In this document: positions 23,764-36,100 of the stretch, one piece after another | Position numbering within the stretch: position 1 is the first letter of the stretch | Layout: each line of letters begins with the position of its first letter | DNA from: Echinometra lucunter | Taxonomy: Eukaryota > Echinodermata > Echinoidea > Camarodonta > Echinometridae | Length of the DNA stretch: 64,000 nucleotides | NCBI GenBank assembly: GCA_029962745.1 | Contig: CM057152.1 | Coordinates: forward strand, 25,728,507 to 25,792,506 | Direction of reading: 5' to 3' | Program-made: the position numbers and the translations under genes | The notes under the pieces: model-generated | What the model was told of the DNA's origin: nothing | What the model saw: only the letters and a program-made list of their open reading frames with translations | Database searches by the model: none

Positions 23764-23834
23764 CCTTTGAATAGAGATGGCAAAGGAACTTTAACATAAT
23801 ATGTTAAAATTCCTTTGCCATCTTTATTCAAAGG
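23764..23834. repeat. 71-bp near-perfect palindrome
   Basis: Left arm 23,764-23,798 and right arm 23,800-23,834 are reverse complements except at two positions. Arms begin CCTTTGAATA and contain GATGGCAAAGGAA. There is a single-base centre, so this is a hairpin rather than a pre-miRNA with a normal loop. Confidence 0.85.
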
Positions 23835-25984
23835 AATCTCTTTAAATGTATGCGAGTAGGCTCCTTGAAAAAGCTTTGAAAATTTAGGGGTGATAATTGC
23901 ATCCCCGGTTTGCTGAAAAGTATTAAGAAGAGAATGAATGAACACCACGGGGGAGCACCCTCATGATGGGGATCGCTTTTGATCTGCCAAAAATAAAAAA
24001 TAAAATTACCGGTTGCAAAGAAAGCAGATCTTACCATGCGCAATCACCGTGAGAGAAGTTAATACCGCTTAAGTCCCACCTTTATTGTTGTTGCCATAGA
24101 TCACTGGTTCTGTCTGTTTGACTATTTTCAACAGAATCACACAAAAGTACATTTGCAGAAAATGACAACAGCTCCCAGCGACTGATTCGGTACATTACTA
24201 TTCTTCAATATCCACCCGCTATATTGCGATCCACCAACCATCATGCAAAGTGATGAAATTTTTTTTTTGCCCCACAGCCCTGATTTTTCCCCCCCCCCTC
24301 TCTCTCTCCTTTGTCTCGTTCTCTTATGATATTCCACCATCTTAGCAATTCCAACCTCACCATCCATATTCAATTAATTTTAATAGCGTCATTAACACAT
24401 GAAGGGGAAGAAGACAATTACAAAATGTTCAACACATTAACTATAAAGCTACAAAACAACAAGCAGTTAATTTGTAAAATTTACCAGTTATAACGATGTA
24501 TAACCTATTGTGTAGAGCATTATCGGTTGAAGTGACATATGGATTCCAGTTTGAGTGGACAACAAGGGCAACTAAATTTTGTCAAATTTGAACTCCTTTT
24601 GCGATTACCTTTACAGTGAATGACAGAATAGCTCAACAAATTTCATCACTCATTTTCTACAGGCCTTCGTATTTTCAAAATTTGTCAAATCAGAGTCTGT
24701 ATGCAAGGTGTGCTACGGCTGATGAATATTAACATTCGTTCTTTTCGCCATTCTTCAAGTACAGACTGTAAAAATATATTGGGCTTTGCAATATGTATAC
24801 GTGTGATTTAACTATATATAACGATGTAAAGGGTATATCAGTGACATCAACAATATGAAATGAACAATCTGTCTTGATTTATGTACACTTATACATACTC
24901 GGTGTCAATGATAAACGCTTACATAGAAGAAAAAAGGGAAATAAAAACTTCCTGTAAAGAATGACAACGTTCTTCCATGTATATGATCATGATGATTATT
25001 TCCATCAATTATTGCTTTCCTTCTAGAACTCCTCTAAATTCTGTCAACACACATAAAACTGTCTAACCTGGTAGCATCTTCTCTATCTCCTTCTAGATAG
25101 GTCTGAAATCTTGACTGAGCTTTTCCCCTCCCAGACCCAGGTGACCAAAAATACTCAATACTCAAAACTTGCCCCTTTGTTCATCTCTACGTTTGTTTTG
25201 CACTTCGGATTAAATTTCAAAGACAAAAAATAAATAAATAAATAAATACCCGGAGAAATAATTTAACTATGGTTCTCTTCTTCTACTCCTTCTTGCTTCA
25301 TTTCCCAATATCACAAAGACAGTGATTACAGTTTGGTCATACATCCTTTTCAGGTGAACACAGTAAATTATCTCGGAGAAACTGTTATAGCGAAATGCTA
25401 TGAATTGTAAAAATACACAGCAAACAAATTGTCTATTATTTGATTTTCATGAGGCACGTTCTACTTTATTGTTCATTTATTAAACTCCAATGCCGTTTTC
25501 AAGTCGAAAGGGTGTTTTCTAAGCGCCTATTTGATTGAAGGACCCTTGTTAAAGTGGAAACCACTGGCGTACTGGTTGGGCGAGGGTTGCCTTCCCCTCC
25601 AAACAAAACAAACAAAAAAATCACCCCTGGAGTTTTTCTTGTTGAAATATATGTTGTGTCAATTGAACATTGTCATTGCATTTGAATTTTCTTGAACATT
25701 TAGCCGATTGGACCCAATTTTATTTTTTATTTTAAATTTTTCTTGAGGACCTTTTATTTTTCCCGGACCCCTCCTATTTTCTTATAGCGCAGCCCCCCCC
25801 CCCAAAAAAAGAGAAACTGACCCATTACGCTACTAGTTCAAACCGTTTTATATTAATTCAGCCTGCAGATTTAAACTATCAATTCAAGTAAAAAAAACAA
25901 CATTTAGTTCGCAAATGTAATGAAACACAGGTATCTCATGTACAAAAATTACGTAAAATAATTTGACTAGACCATCGGATTATA
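23835..25984. other. Non-coding stretch
   Basis: No supported gene. Short AAAT runs at 25,230-25,247 and a poly-C tract at 25,794-25,803. Confidence 0.35.
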
Positions 25985-26225
25985 GCGGCACCAACACTCA
26001 CTTGACTCGAGTGAAATTGACTAGAATTGGTAAAAGTTCTAGTCATTTTCACTAGAATCTGGTCAAATTCGACTAGAATATGCAAGAGCTCTGGGAGCCG
26101 GTGATCTGGTCAAATTATTTTATTAGAATCTGGTCTTTTTTTTTTTTTTTTACTAGAAGTGTGTCCATGTTGACTAGAACAGTGATGATTCTCGCGTATG
26201 AAATCTGACTAGAATTTTTTTAGAG
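25985..26225 (+). repeat. Degenerate GACTAGAAT-type repeat cluster
   Basis: At least six spaced occurrences of GACTAGAAT, CACTAGAAT, ATTAGAAT or TTCTAGTC words, often next to CTGGTCAAATT, between 26,010 and 26,220. No coding. Confidence 0.5.
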
Positions 26226-27419
26226 TGCACTCCCTTTGCATTCTGGTAGCACAAAGGTTTCAAACAAGTGATTTGATTTGGATCATTAGTACGCTGATAA
26301 ACTTTTAAAGTCCTTTAGACAATGTTAGACTTGGGGAGTCAACTTCCTTATAGTGACCCCTTTTGTCAAATCAAGGGAGCCATTTTCAATGCTTTATTCA
26401 CAATCAAGAGATACTTGAAGCTCAACGTAATTGCTAACCGTCATTCCATTATTTCAATTATAGACATCGGGGAAGACACAACTTATTCTATTGTAAACTT
26501 ATTGTTATTGATAATTGTTATTATCTATCAAAATTACATTAAACGAAAGAGAGAGAGAGCTTTGCTGAAAAAGAGAAAGAAAACCTTTTAAACCATGAAA
26601 TGAGTTTCTAAAGCCTGAAAAGGGGAAATTGTCTGCCCAATTTCGTCATCGTCGTCACCATTCTACTTATTTATAACATTTCATCTATTTCATAATATTT
26701 ATTTGGGGCTGCCATATTTTCAAGCAAATTGCTTATAAAGGCAGTCCTTTTTCCGCAAATAATTTTATTTAATGAATTACAAAAAGAATGACAATTTATC
26801 ATTTGTTTGTTTGTTTTTGAAAAATGATTGTTACAAATATTTCGTCTTATGATTCATTGTCAAATTACTTTTGTATTTTATTTTATATGTGTTACCCAAT
26901 TTTTTTTGTACATATGAATGCAGAAGAAAATAGATAAATCAAATCAAAATTAAATCAATTTGCGTTGCTACTTGGCACGAATTAGAATTACAAAAATAAA
27001 GATATCAAGCCATTCAATTTACTGTGGCTTTAAGTGCAGTTTTTAAATCAAAAATGTTGTGGCGTACCCCCGAGTGACACTAAGGACACATGGAGAGGAG
27101 AGAAAGAAAAAGAGACAACTGGAGAGGGTGTGGTTAAGGAATATGAAAGAAGATGATGAGACGGTTGTACGATGATCAGGCGACAGTTGTTTCGCGGTAA
27201 ATTTCGTAGACTAATTGAATTAACTTTTAACAATTTTACTCCAGTCCTGGAACGAATACTGCACATCACCCCTAACTCTAACCCTATCCCTAGATATTTA
27301 AAACCCACTTGATATCCTCGATACTTCGGAACACGGATTAGACCACTCACTCCCTCCCTCCTCATTCTATGGCCTTATTGCTCTCTTGCATTTTATGCTC
27401 ATAGTTAGTTTCGTACCTC

Positions 27420-27524
27420 ATCACACAAATGCCCTCACGGTGGCTAAGTTCAACATCACACAAATACCCTGGTGGTGGCTAAGTTCAATATCAAACAAAT
27501 GCCCTCACAGTGGCTACGTTCAAC
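27420..27524 (+). repeat. Three tandem 35-bp minisatellite units
   Basis: Three units start at 27,420, 27,455 and 27,490. Each reads ATCA-ACAAAT-CCCT, then GTGGCTA-GTTCAA, with few mismatches. Confidence 0.85.
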
Positions 27525-27619
27525 ATCATGCCACTGCCAGATTCTACATAAAAATGTAAAATCTCCAAGCAAGAGTGAAAATAAATATCTATCATACTGA
27601 TATAGTATAGGGCCCCCAC

Positions 27620-27890
27620 CTTTTCGTCACTTCTTCATTCAATTTCATCAATTTTCAATTCAATTTCGTCCCGAGAACCTAACTGCGTTCAAATCCTAAC
27701 TTCAGTTTCGTTAAAATGTCATTCATATTCGTCTTTTGTCAACAAAATTAAAAATTACGCATTCCAATTCATCAATTGTCACTGAAATTCGTCTCTGTCG
27801 TTAAGCGAGCAAGGAATGCTTGGATCAAATTCGTCATTTTTCAAGCAAATTCATCATTTTGTCATTCGAATTCGTCAAGTGTCATATAGG
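27620..27890. repeat. ATTCGTC-type degenerate repeat
   Basis: Many copies of (A/T)TTCGTC or ATTCATC spaced 15-30 bp apart, often followed by TTTTGTCA or ATTGTCA. Similar words recur at 28,718-28,745, next to the opsin stop codon. Confidence 0.5.
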
Positions 27891-27937
27891 GCTTTAAATG
27901 GAGAATTTAACCAGATCTTTAACCATTTTTACTTCTC

Positions 27938-27940
27938 ATG

Positions 27941-27999
<59 letters not shown>

Positions 28000-28140
28000 T
28001 CTGTATTTATACCGCGCGGAAATCTGCCAAAGGCACCCTAGGCGCACAAAATTATTTAACAGGAACAATGGTTGAGTAATCAAGGAAAAGCTACATATAC
28101 GTAACATAATACAGATGAACATATAATAATAATGATAATT
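27938..28140 (-). mobile_element. Retroposon 3' end with (ATT)n tail
   Basis: On the minus strand, GCGCCTAGGGTGCCTTTGGC and CCGCGCGGTATAAATACAGA lead into an ATT microsatellite of about 60 bp (27,940-27,999). The layout matches L2/CR1-derived or SINE 3' ends. Confidence 0.55.
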
Positions 28141-28749
28141 AGCCTTAGGTGGAAAATCAATTTAATGCTTTCAATTAAATGCTAAATGTTATAAATTGAT
28201 TTTTGCTACTTTTCTTTGAAAAACAGAAATGATTATATATAATGTCGAATGCTATATCATGAAAATTAATTTCATATGATGAACTACACATACTATGTAA
28301 ATGAGGTGACGGGATCGTTGTCCGTCAGTATACCGTTTAACAGGGAGAAGAATTGGAATGAATCTTTTACGGAAATGAATGCCAAAAAGACGATATTGAT
28401 TTTCTGTCTCATGCCCAGCTACTGTGACCGATGAATGTGAATTGCAAGTGACGAAAATGGGTGACAAATTGAATGACAACATTTAAAACTTGATTCACCA
28501 AAGATGAATTGAAACAAGCATTCGCACATTCCACATGGCCAAAGACGAAACTGAAAGCACATTTTCTATTCCTTTTATGTTCGCATGTATATATCGTCTG
28601 AAGTTATACAAATAAGGCAGTTGACAATAAATGCACCAAGTATATGCCTGTTGCAACACTTTTTTCCGCCCTTATATTCAAGACAGCCGTGAATCTTCAC
28701 TCAAATATTTTTATGATATTCGTCTTCTAGTTCAGTTTCGTCTTCTATT

Positions 28750-29214
28750 TTAGTTGTCGACGGGTGGTAAGCATCCAACCTGGTTTTTCAATGGTCTCTT
28801 CGGAGGTTTCAATGCCCCTGATGATAATGATGATGATAATGCTCCCGGTGGTTCCGACAACGTCGTCTCGTTTTTCTCCGATATTTGGAACTTTTGAATC
28901 TTCGAAGAGAGTTCAAATACCCTCTCATTAGTTGCCGCCGATGTCGAAGGCCCTTCTGCCAAGTTTTGATTAGGCTGCGTCTTTCCTGACGACGATGCGC
29001 TGTTTGATGAGGCTGCCTGTGGGATATCGAGCATAGATGTTGCAGTCGGCAAGCTTGATACTCGTCCTCGTCGACCGGGGTTGACCGTTGCTGAAGCTGC
29101 TGTTCGACTACCGACTGGTCGACGACGACTACCACCGCGTCCTTCATGGTCAGACTCGTCACGATCAAAGGGATTCCCACCACAACAAAGGAGTTCTATA
29201 AGGGCGTCCTTGAA
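28750..29214 (-). CDS. Ciliary-type opsin, exon 5 (residues 341-494, C-terminal tail)
   Basis: Acceptor TGATGTCAG|TTC opens in phase 0 and the frame runs to TAA (28,750-28,752). It starts FKDALIELLCCGGNPF, completing the helix-8 junction NKQ|FK. C350-C351 are in the position of the palmitoylated cysteine pair of rhodopsin-type receptors. The remaining tail of about 140 residues is Ser/Thr/Pro/Arg-rich, a plausible substrate for receptor kinases and arrestin binding. The NKQ|F intron position is, to my knowledge, the same as in vertebrate visual opsins. Confidence 0.85.
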   Translation of the reverse strand, partial: FKDALIELLCCGGNPFDRDESDHEGRGGSRRRPVGSRTAASATVNPGRRGRVSSLPTATSMLDIPQAASSNSASSSGKTQPNQNLAEGPSTSAATNERVFELSSKIQKFQISEKNETTLSEPPGALSSSLSSGALKPPKRPLKNQVGCLPPVDN

Positions 29215-30055
29215 CTGACATCAAAGGGAACAGAAAAAACATGTTTATCAATACACTGTTGAATAAACATGAGAAAATCAATTTCCTAGTAAAAAAACAA
29301 AAACAAAACAAAAACAAAATAGTAGACCTATACCTGTGTAGGTTTTTTGCTAACAAAATAATGTTGACTCTCAACCATTTGTGTATCCTATACAAGAATT
29401 TTTTTTTTTTACCTCTACTATCCAGTTTGTAGAATTTTATGATGTAGGTGAAAAAATGTCGACATAGCAATACCTGTATCATATCCTGTCGTTAGGACGA
29501 TTACTTTAAGGAAACCTCCCAGTGAATCTTCTGGGACAATTCTTCTTCTACAGGTTTGATTGTTCTGGTGGGTCTCATGGTTATAGGGGTTTATTGTCCT
29601 CGAAAGGTTTTATCAATAGCTTTCTTAGAACGATACGCGAAGAATGCAAATATCGCAAAATGGCAAAGTGGAACATATTTTTAGGCTCCAAAAAAATCAT
29701 CAAACATTCCCGGGGATTCGGAAGCACCGTCAGTTCGTTTTGAGTTTGGCGGGAGTTTCAAAAAAAAGTTTGATTTTTTGCGAACGTTTTAAGCATCCTT
29801 CCCACAGTAATTGATGACAATTCTGACCCCCCCCCCCCCCCCCCGCTTGTTTGGCGAAATCAAGTTTTGGAACCTGAATTACGAATGCTGGACTTTGCCA
29901 TCTTTTCGACACGCGCATCCTTCGCGGATCGTTGGTGTGCCTCGTGTAAACTGACCCTCAGTAATTCATTTTAGACTTGCGTTTAGTAAAATAAAACACT
30001 GATGAAAATCGTTTATGCAGTTTCAAAATAAAAGGGGAATAACAGAATTACTTAC

Positions 30056-30295
30056 CTGTTTATTTAGGAGAAAGTAAATAATAGGATTATGGATGGTACA
30101 TAGTTTTGCAAAGAAAGGTGGGAAGGTGCCAGCAAGGGGAGTGATCTCAACGTTCTTCCCGAAGGTTACGTATAGAGAGAAACCAGTATAGGGCATCCAA
30201 GTGATGAGGAAACCAATTATCATGATAAATATCATCTTGGTAACCTTGCGATCCGCTTTGGCTTCTGATGACTGGGCAGCCTGGGTTTGTGATAT
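30056..30295 (-). CDS. Ciliary-type opsin, exon 4 (residues 261-340, TM6-TM7)
   Basis: Exactly 240 bp, phase 0 at both ends (acceptor GATTTAG, donor CAG|GTAAGT). It encodes the third cytoplasmic loop end (SSEAKADRKVTK) and TM6 with W293-M-P-Y, the conserved tryptophan/proline kink. TM7 carries K324 in FFAKLCTIHNPIIY. This lysine is six residues before the Asn of NPxxY, the exact spacing of the retinal Schiff-base lysine. The exon ends with NKQ (338-340), the cytoplasmic tripeptide typical of ciliary opsins. Vertebrate rhodopsin also has a 240-bp exon here, as I recall. Confidence 0.93.
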
Positions 30296-30849
30296 CTAAA
30301 TCGGAATGATAATATTAAATTTATTGAGGTTAATTACAAGAGTTATCAATAAAGAAGTCATCTCTTTACTGTAGCTAATGACAAAGATTTACAAAATTTT
30401 GGGCAAACTTACTCACGTTTACATGGTTTAGAAGAACATCAACGTTATCACTATGCAATATAAATGAAATAAGGGCAAAAAAGACAACTAAAAGTAATCA
30501 CACAATTCCAACTCTTCCAAGCAATCATGTTTAATAAATTGCATACTTTTTTCACCCATATCTTTCACGAAAACTACTTCGGATATGGAGAATTGATATA
30601 ACGATTGCTTAAACCTCTTTTTTTTTTTTTTTAACTAGGTTACATGGGATATCAAACTATGAACACAGATAGCGTGTTTCGAATTATACCCATGAGAAAA
30701 ATAAAAATATCATTATTGTTTTTTGTTATTTTGGAGAGTATTGAACCAAGCTAAGTTTAGTTTACTTACGACAGACCTAACGAAAGGACAGTATCAGCCT
30801 AATAGATCGGTCTAGAGTCTGTATAGCGGTGTGAATAGGGTGCTATACA

Positions 30850-31865
30850 CCTGGGGCCTGTTTCTGGAAACCAACGCCAAGTTAGTCATATCTTTGTCCG
30901 CCAACTACGGAGATGACTCTAATCTTGCTAAACCGTTTCACGAAGAGCATGCTAGCTAAATATCTCGTGAATCGATGTTGAAATGTGACAACACATAGCC
31001 TTGATCACAATAACACGTATATTTTGTAAAAGAATTTTATCAAAACTGCAATTATTTGAGTGAACTGGAGAGTGCAAAGATTAGAAATAGTAACAAGGGG
31101 TTATAGATACAAGATGTTTTCAAAGAAGGCAGATTACACCAAAGAAAAACTTATAAAATTCTGTTTTTAGTAATTAAGTTAATTATCGTTTTGAACGTAA
31201 GATGGGTATCCCCGGGACACTAGATTAGCAAAATAAACCCTGACGTTCATGATCGAAAAAAGGAGGCAAATTAAATATTTATCCAGCGTCATGTCTTGAC
31301 CAAAACGTTGATATGCATAATTTTGGTAAGTTACTAGCTAAAATATGTCTCATAAAACTATTTCGTTTAAAAATCTACGATATAAATTATCTTTGAATAA
31401 ATATGGGTCTGAAATCTACAGACTATCCCTTGGACTATGCCTTGCCTGACGTGGCAGAATTGCGTTCTTTTGTTAGATGTTACAATCACGGGAGAAATCC
31501 CCTAAGAAACCTTTTTTGCAGATCGTTTCATGTGAAACATGATATATAATATTTATACATGAGAAAGGATGAATTACTGATTGCAGGAACCCTTAGGAAA
31601 GATAGATTTTAATTATTTTTTTAAAATCTATGTAGCTTCCATTTTGGCCAGCCATAATCTACCAAATTAGTGGCATGTGATGGCGCTGCATATCAACGAA
31701 AAAAGATATGACAGGGTCAGAGGCGTCATAAGTTCTTAGTCGGGATGTTGGCGTTGATCTTGGCAAGCACGGCTTCGTGAAACACGTAGCAGACAACTAG
31801 CCAACTAGCGGCGAACTTAGCTGAGAAGTTGACTTATGACGGTTTCGTGAAACGGGCCCCTGGGT
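30850..31865. mobile_element. About 1-kb TIR element in opsin intron 4
   Basis: Ends CCTGGGGCCTGTTTC and GAAACGGGCCCCTGGGT form an imperfect terminal inverted repeat. Subterminal GTTTCACGAAG / CTTCGTGAAAC words are also inverted. No transposase frame, so a non-autonomous DNA element is likely. No target duplication was established. Confidence 0.55.
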
Positions 31866-32192
31866 CGAGAAAGGCAATTGTTGACTGAATGCTTGTCTTA
31901 GGATATGAGCACCGGGCAATCATTCAAGCTTCCAGTTATGCACAACTTAGATTCACCTGAATACCATCAGACTGAAAATTGATTATCGTGTTAATTTGCT
32001 GAAGAGCCCTCTTTTGTAAATTTATTCGTATGTTTGGAAAAAAGTGCTCTTCCATGAAGAAATAAAGAAACAAAAGTTCTAAGCTCTTCCTAAGGGTGGT
32101 CTTATTGGTATCTGGAATTAAATTCTGCAAAAAGCAAACAGCATGTATGACGATGTTTATGACTAGCATAAAATATAACATGAAAGGTTTAC

Positions 32193-32326
32193 TTTCTTGA
32201 CAGCGTAGACAAGGAGTCCGTAAGAGAATATGATGGTGCCAAAAGGAATGACAAGAACCATGACGAAGATGAAGATAATATAGCTCGAATCACCAGGTGC
32301 CGACGAATTCCAAGCTACTGAACACG
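32193..32326 (-). CDS. Ciliary-type opsin, exon 3 (residues 216-260, ECL2-TM5)
   Basis: 134 bp, acceptor TTATTCCCCAG, donor AAA|GTAAAC. The split codon with exon 2 gives A216, then C217-SVAW. C217 is the second extracellular-loop cysteine that pairs with C140. TM5 follows (SSYIIFIFVMVLVIPFGTII) with the conserved proline, then FSYGLLVYAVKK at the cytoplasmic end. The frame is open beyond the splice sites by chance. Confidence 0.9.
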
Positions 32327-32460
32327 CTGGGGAATAAAAGATATACACGGGATTAATAAGTTAAGTGCGTTCTGTTTAGACAATGGATTGAAGATCGAAG
32401 ATACTGTGAGAGACGACGAAGAAGAAGAGAAAGAAGAGGAGTATTTAAGAGAAGGGGAAG

Positions 32461-32525
32461 CAGAAGAAGAAGAAGAAGAAGAAGAAGAAGAAGAAGAAGA
32501 CGACGACGACGACGAAGAAGAAGAT
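32461..32525 (+). repeat. (GAA)n/(GAC)n microsatellite in opsin intron
   Basis: Pure GAA run followed by GAC and GAA units. Apparent poly-Glu or poly-Ser frames across it are artefacts. Confidence 0.9.
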
Positions 32526-33164
32526 GAGATGATGACTACGACTATGATGATGAGGATGATGATGGCGATGGCTATAATGATGATGATAAAGGAATCATAA
32601 TTGGAATGGTGGTGGTGATGATGATTATAATGATGAGTGTGATGAAGGAGATGATGTCGATGATAAAGAAAATAAGGGATCAAAGCAAAGCAACGGAGTT
32701 AACAATTCTCCAGTTTGCAATCTGAAAGAACATGAAACATTGATTAAAAGGATTGTAATATGCTGATCAACAATCTAAACAGAATGCCTATGCGCTGAGA
32801 GTTTGAATGATTTGAATGACAGAAATACAACTACATGCTGATCAACAATTTAAATCGAATTCCAACTCGTTGATAGGGATACGACTTGATCTGCGGATGC
32901 ATTGACCGTCACGTGAGAATACAAAAAAGCAGAACGGTACTCGTAGAGGGGGCTCTCTCGTAGTGCTCAGCAGGGTTACATTGATTGGACTGATAAAATA
33001 ACGAGTAGCTCATATAGTCACATTAATTTAAATGGAGATATGAGTTGATCTATTTCGCTTCTCTGGTCTATGTTTCAACTGACCCGGCTTCGAATCTGAG
33101 TCAGGTCTTTCGAATAGTTAGTTAACGTTAAAGGAGAATCCAACCCAGACATCAGTGTGCTTCC

Positions 33165-36100
33165 AGCAGCCTTCATGATATGCTCGAAAGGTCATGCACT
33201 AAATTCCACTAGTTATGATGTATATGCATGAATTTCACTCTTTCTTTTTTTTTTTCCTCTCTCTCTCTCTTTCTCTCCTTTTCTTCTAAAATCTCGTATA
33301 GGAATGTACAGCCATTCCCCTTTTATTTTATTTCTAAGTTGATAACGGTTGGGCTCCGCTCAGTTAAGCTCGTCCTTTGTGGGTCATGACGGGTGTTATC
33401 CATTCACAGATAACTCCGTATACTGCTTTTCATACTCGCACATGCACCTGCACGCAACTGCACAAGCACCTACGCATGTTTTCTTATCTATATTTCCCTT
33501 CTGGGGTTTCAATAATTTATCATGGCGATGAATAACAATCCTTTTATTTTTGACAACGCTATAAATGAATATCCTTTTGAGAGCAAATATAATACTCCTA
33601 CTGAATTCAGTGAAACATTTCAAGATGATATAGAAGATGTTAAATTATTGCATATCAATGCTAGAAGCTTAAACAGGAATTTTGATGATCTTCAAAATCT
33701 TCTCGATTCATTAAAACAGTTTAGATTCACTGCAATTGGAATAAGTGAAACTTGGTTACACCAATCTTCCCCACCACTGTTTAATTTACCAAACTATAAT
33801 TTGGTCAGAGCTGATCGTGTAGGTAAGAAAGGCGGTGGCGTCGCATTTTATGTAGCTAATCATTTAGATTTCAAAATTCGAAATGATATTAAATTTGATC
33901 AAACAGAAGTTCTCTTTATTGAAATTGACAATCTTCAAAGCAAAAACTTAATTTTAGGTGTAATATATAGAGCTCCTGATACTCACTTTGATCTATTTTA
34001 TGATAATTTCGAGCAATGCGTTAGCAAATTAGCAGACGAAAATAAGCAGATATATTTTCTCGGTGATTTTAATGTTAACTTTCTTCCATTGCATCACAAC
34101 AATCTCTCTAATAGGTTTCTCCAACTGATGAATTCATATGGATTTTATTCTTTCATTAACAGGCCAACTAGAATTAACGTACACTCCTCAACCTTAATTG
34201 ATAACATATTTTCTAACATACACGACAAAAAGATAACTGGAGGATTGCTGTATTCCGAAGTATCTGACCACTTACCTATATTTACTGTGTGTGGAAAATC
34301 GCTGACTCGTTTTAAACCACCACAACATTTTATGTATCGGAAAGAAACCCCTCGTAATATTGAAATGTTAAAACAAGATTTATTATTCGAAGAATGGAAT
34401 GATATCCTGAATACAAATGATGTGAATACTGCGTATGAAAATTTTAATTCAAAGCTACAATTCTATTACAATAAAAACATTCCACTTGTAAGAAATAAAC
34501 GTAAACGTAATACACCTATAAACCCATGGATAACGAAAGGTATACTTAAATCTATAAAAACAAGAAACCGACTTTATAAACAACATTTGAGGAACCTACG
34601 GATACAAGTCTAGTTGTTTACAAAACGTATCGTAACAAATTAACAAAGTTAATTCGTTTTTCTCGCAAGTTACACTTCTCAAACAAATTACAAAAGGTAA
34701 AATCCAACTCAGGAGCCACATGGAAAGTTATAAAAGAAATTATGGGAACAAAAAATGAGACTATACCTAAAGATAACCTTACTTTCAATGGTAACAAAAT
34801 CACAGATTCTAACGACTATGCCGATTGCTTTAATTCTTTCTTTACTAATATTGGTCCTCAACTTGCCACCCAAATTACTACTCCGAATAATGCTCATTTT
34901 ACTGAATTCTTTTCAGAACCGATTCAAGACTCTTTATTTTTAAGACCGACAAACTCGAATGAAATCATTAATATTGCTAAATCATTAAATTCTTCGAAAT
35001 CCAAAGGTCATGATGAAATTAGTACCTCACTTTTAAAGGAAATAATCCATTTCATTGCTGTTCCACTAACACACATATTTAACCAGTCTTTACAATCCGG
35101 TATTTTCCCAGACTTGTTAAAAATAGCCAATGTAACCCCAATTTTCAAAAAAAGATGAAATCACTAATTACCGTCCTATTTCCATTCTCCCTAGTATATC
35201 AAAAATCTTAGAAAAAATTGTTTATAATAGATTACATAATTTTCTAAACTTCCATAAAATACTAAATCCAAATCAGTATGGTTTTAGAAAAAAATCATTC
35301 CACGGATCTAGCTCTGGTTCAGATATATGATAAAATTACAGAAGCCATGGCCAAAAAAGAACACATTATTGGTATTTTCTTAGACTTTAGTAAAGCGTTC
35401 GACACTCTTAATCATGATATATTGTTTTCCAAATTGTATTCCAGTGGTGTTCGGGGCCCAGCGCTCTTATGGTTTAGAAGTTATTTAAGCAACCGAAAAC
35501 AGTATGTTACTTTTAATGGTATTAATTCACGGTCTCTTCTAATCAAATGTGGTGTCCCCCAGGGATCTATCCTGGGTCCACTTCTGTTTTTATTATACGT
35601 CAATGACATAATCAATACATCATCATTGTTATCTTTTGTCCTATTTGCAGATGACACTAACATATTTTATCCTCATAAGAGCCTTAAGTCTCTAGAAAAT
35701 ACCTTGAATGCCGAATTAATAAAAGTCTCGAAATGGTTTAAATGCAATAAACTTTCTCTCAATATTCAGAAAACCCATTTTATACATTTCAAGCACAACA
35801 ATATCCATGTGAATAATAATCCAATTAATATCAACATTGACAACAATACAATTGAAGAAAAGAAGAGTTCGAAATTCCTGGGTGTCATTATTGATGAGAA
35901 TTTAACTTGGAATGATCACATAAATCATGTTACACTATGTATTTCTCGAGGCGTGGGAATTATTCATAAGTTAAAGTTTATGTTACCACGAGTAACTCTG
36001 TTTTTATTATACAATACACTAATACTTCCTTACATAACATATTGTAATATTGTTTGGGCCAATTGTGGAACTACCAAACTCAACCCTATTCTCACCTTAC

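Noticed and set aside
29522..29918. Possible opsin C-terminal exon around 29.5-29.9 kb
   Set aside because: The minus-strand frame contains a poly-Gly tract and no FK/FR helix-8 start. The acceptor at 29,214 gives FKDALIELLCC in the right phase instead.
32315..32683. Poly-Ser and poly-Glu ORFs overlapping opsin exon 3
   Set aside because: They come from the GAA/GAC repeat in the intron; only 32,193-32,326 is coding, in the opsin frame.
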